NCBI GenBank assembly: GCA_964035795.1
Contig: OZ038321.1
Coordinates: forward strand, 3,330,721-3,394,720
Length of the DNA stretch: 64,000 bases
Direction of reading: 5' to 3'
Origin: Pterobdella sp. o SKG-2022
Lineage: Eukaryota; Annelida; Clitellata; Hirudinida; Piscicolidae
The notes beneath the pieces are model-generated. The model had not been told where the DNA came from and ran no database searches. It saw only the letters and a program-made list of their open reading frames with translations. The position numbers were made by a program, and so were the translations under genes. This document shows, piece after piece, positions 50,775 through 64,000 of this stretch (within the stretch, counting starts at the first letter, position 1; every line of letters starts with the position of its first letter).

Positions 50775-51041
50775 AATGATCTCAAATGTAGAATTCTTAA
50801 ATCAAACTTCAGTTTTTTTTTTAAACATTGGTAAACAAAGGTTTTTAAAAATTTACAAAAGTAGATTAAAGTTACAAGTAACAGTAATAAAAGTTTATAA
50901 AATAATTTGAATGATAATGCTAGTTTACTATGCATCAAAGTAAATTTTAGATTATTTCACATTAATATTCTAAAATCTTTTCGTTTCACCACAAAATTTT
51001 ATGTTAATACAAGTAGTATTCATTCTAGCGGCTCACATTCC

Positions 51042-51190
51042 TTTACACTCTAAGGCTTTTAATGACCTTGAAAAGTAACACCTTCTCTTCATTAAATTGG
51101 AACACCTTCCAAAACACACTTCCTTCCACTGGGTCCGTCCATAGATTCTCGGGATCAAGCTTTGTAGGAGTTTTTGCAGTCAAAAAAACG
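51042..51190 (-). CDS. Possible short C-terminal exon, unrecognised
   Basis: The minus strand ends in TAA at 51042-51044 after an open frame reading 'KLDPENLWTDPVEGSVFWKV' and 'EEKVLLFKVIKSLRV'. Amino-acid use looks protein-like and base composition is higher in GC than around it, but I know no family. The plus strand is also open here (51062-51313), so one of the two may be chance. No clear acceptor was found. It lies between two minus-strand genes. Confidence 0.25.
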
Positions 51191-51784
51191 AAGTTCAGTA
51201 TAAGTATGAATGTGGAAAAAGGGCATGAGGGTGAACGATGTAAAGTAGATAAAATTTCATTAAGATATGATCGGATGGAAATGATTTGTTGGTTCTTATT
51301 TAAAATAAAATGAGACAGTCCTTATGATCTAAGATAGCTTTTAATGGATTGATGAGAGGTTGTGTTTAATTTTATGTTGTGCGTTGTTTGTATGTAGTTG
51401 AGTACAAAAGTCGAGTGCATTTTTTTGAGTTTAGATGTTATTTTTTTAGAAATAATATCATTTATGTCATTTTTCAAATATATTTTGTGTTTAGCAATCT
51501 TAGGTGTTCAGTTTATGACTTGATGAAATGAAGAGGATGAGAGGGAAGATAAGCTTGCTGGCTGGTTCGCATGAAGAGCAAGATGATATTACATTAGAGG
51601 TGTTTTAGTTATGTTGGGTAGAGTTATATGTTTTTGTTTTATTTTATTGTGCGAAGTGATGTAATTTGTATGATTTTTAGTATTTGAACTGAAGAATTAG
51701 ATATAATGAGACCACAGAACCAAAAAAGATCATAATCTTTTTTAGCCAAAGTAAATACTGCGAATAATTTGAACATAAAAGGTA

Positions 51785-51925
51785 ATTTTTTTGTATACAA
51801 AACTTGCCGTTAACAAAGTAACATCAAGTAGGTCATGATTCAATTCTTTGAATTTTAACGTTACTTTGTTAACGAAAAGTTTTTACTCAATATAATTACT
51901 TTTTGTGTTCAAATGATTTGTAGTT
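51785..51925. repeat. Inverted repeat, family D
   Basis: Outer 'tgaacataaaaggtaattttttt' is answered by 'attactttttgtgttcaaat', and inner 'gttaacaaagtaac' by 'gttactttgttaac'. A single arm with 'aacgaaaagctttatactcaat' is at 62098-62145. Confidence 0.7.
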
Positions 51926-52804
51926 AAAAAACATTTAAATATGAATCTCAGCGAAATCTTTTTATAGTTATTGAGAATCAAACTTGATATTCACTCAATT
52001 TTCTTCTAGTTATTTTTTCACAAATAATGGCGGCTTTCTTGACGTATATTTTTTTAGTAATCGAAAATATCATTTTATTGTATAATTCATTATTAACAAG
52101 TAATTACAAGCTGAGATAATCGCATTTTTAAATTTTCCCCAAAACACACTCATTATTTCATACGCAAATTGCTAGCAAACTAATGTTGGAAAATGCAAAA
52201 AATTTCAACATTTATCGACAATTTTGAAAAAAAGTGCAAGGAAGGGCACTGAAGTTTTACAAAAATGCAACTCTTAAAAAATTTTCGATACGTTCAACTT
52301 TTTCAAAAGGGCTGTGTGATTTTAAAAGCCCTGTATTATGAAATATATATACTTACTTGACAGCCTATAAAATACTCTCTTAAAAATAATAAAAGTTCTT
52401 CTGATTGTTATATTATTTCTTTATGTTATATTTGTGTTATAGTATTTTATATTTATTATAAACTTTTGAAAAAATTTTTTAAATTCCCATAATTTGTTCA
52501 CAGAAGCCGAGTGGATTAGTGTGAACAAATGCAAAAAGTACAAATACTTTGTATTGAAAGTCATTAGAAATCACTTGATAATATGAAAGTTCCTTAAGAA
52601 AAGCTTCGTGTATTAAGTTAAATACTTAATATAAGTCTAATCTCATGCTATGAGACAAAAGACGTTGAAAGAATAATAATAATAATAATAAAATTAATAA
52701 TAAAATGAATACTTTGTGTTTGTTTCCCTGACATATAGCGATGTGTTTACAAAACTAAAAACAATTCAAGACGATTTCTCGAGACAAAACGTAAGAAAAA
52801 AACA

Positions 52805-52810
52805 TTTATT
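52805..52810 (-). terminator. Probable RASA1 poly(A) signal
   Basis: AATAAA on the minus strand, 97 nt past the RASA1 stop codon, followed by T-rich text in sense direction. Confidence 0.45.
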
Positions 52811-52906
52811 TGAACAAAAAGTTTGAATTCCTGAAAGTACTTGACATATGAAACAATCAAAAATGATAAAATTCGTTTTTATAAAATGGGATGCGTGATA
52901 ATGTTC

Positions 52907-63756
<10,850 letters not shown>

Positions 63757-64000
63757 CTGATGTGGTGTGGGTTGTGGTGTTTTGTAGTGGCATTTTTTGA
63801 TGCTTGAATTGAATTGATGTTTAATCAATAAATAATACTACTATCGTGAATAATGATGTTATGAGTAATACTAATAAAAACAATAATAAGAATAAGTTAA
63901 TAATATATTAATAATAACAGAAAAAACCATTTGAACAGCCCTAGAAATAAACTAGGACCCTATATACACATAATAAATACATAAAAAACCCACAAAATTA
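63757..64000. other. Right edge: RASA1 intron, nothing else seen
   Basis: AT-rich with AAT triplets. The acceptor 'cacatcag' for the 63756 exon lies at its left end. No further RASA1 exon is recognisable before the window ends. Confidence 0.5.

Larger units (their letters stand above)
50775..52906. other. Interval between the protrudin-like gene and RASA1
   Basis: Apart from a possible short ORF (51042-51190), an inverted repeat (51785-51925) and the RASA1 poly(A) signal, I see nothing. The right half is AT-rich and non-coding. The protrudin-gene promoter should be at the left end. Confidence 0.45.

Overview
The window is animal (bilaterian) nuclear DNA. It is AT-rich, its genes are split by GT-AG introns, and it is packed with microsatellites, decayed non-LTR retrotransposons, tRNA-derived SINEs and short palindromic repeats. 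The Lys/Asn-rich proteins, long simple repeats and LINE types would suit a lophotrochozoan such as an annelid or leech, but that species guess is inference. Nothing in it looks bacterial or viral.

I rebuilt gene models by hand from conserved residues, splice sites and phase bookkeeping. Left part (1-21 kb, gene-poor): a LINE remnant (0.6-1.0 kb), a possible C2HC zinc-finger exon (2.7-3.3 kb, minus), a perfect 1.27-kb (TAG)n tract, and a long unrecognised Lys/Asn-rich gene (8.9-14.0 kb, minus) broken by an assembly gap. Then come about 7 kb with only repeats.

Right part (21-64 kb, four recognisable genes): (1) a Numb-associated kinase of the AAK1/BMP2K type, plus strand, 21162-35028, with 15 visible exons and one exon probably hidden in the 27380-27579 gap; (2) bifunctional CoA synthase COASY, minus, 35587-41384, 11 exons and apparently complete, convergent with the kinase; (3) a protrudin-like (ZFYVE27) membrane/FYVE protein, minus, 42224-50774, with one membrane exon not found; (4) the C-terminal half of a RASA1-type Ras GTPase-activating protein, minus, 52907-63756, whose 5' exons lie beyond the right edge.

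The genes do not form an operon or pathway. The kinase, protrudin and RASA1 belong to endocytic, membrane-traffic and signalling biology, and COASY makes coenzyme A. Introns of COASY, protrudin and RASA1 have been invaded by 5'-truncated LINEs, several of which end in microsatellite. I found no new enzyme system. The best leads are the LINE/microsatellite coupling, a (TG)n tract almost at a RASA1 splice donor, an apparent one-base frameshift in the RASA1 GAP exon, a tRNA-like B box inside a zinc-finger ORF, and the unrecognised 1,700-residue gene.
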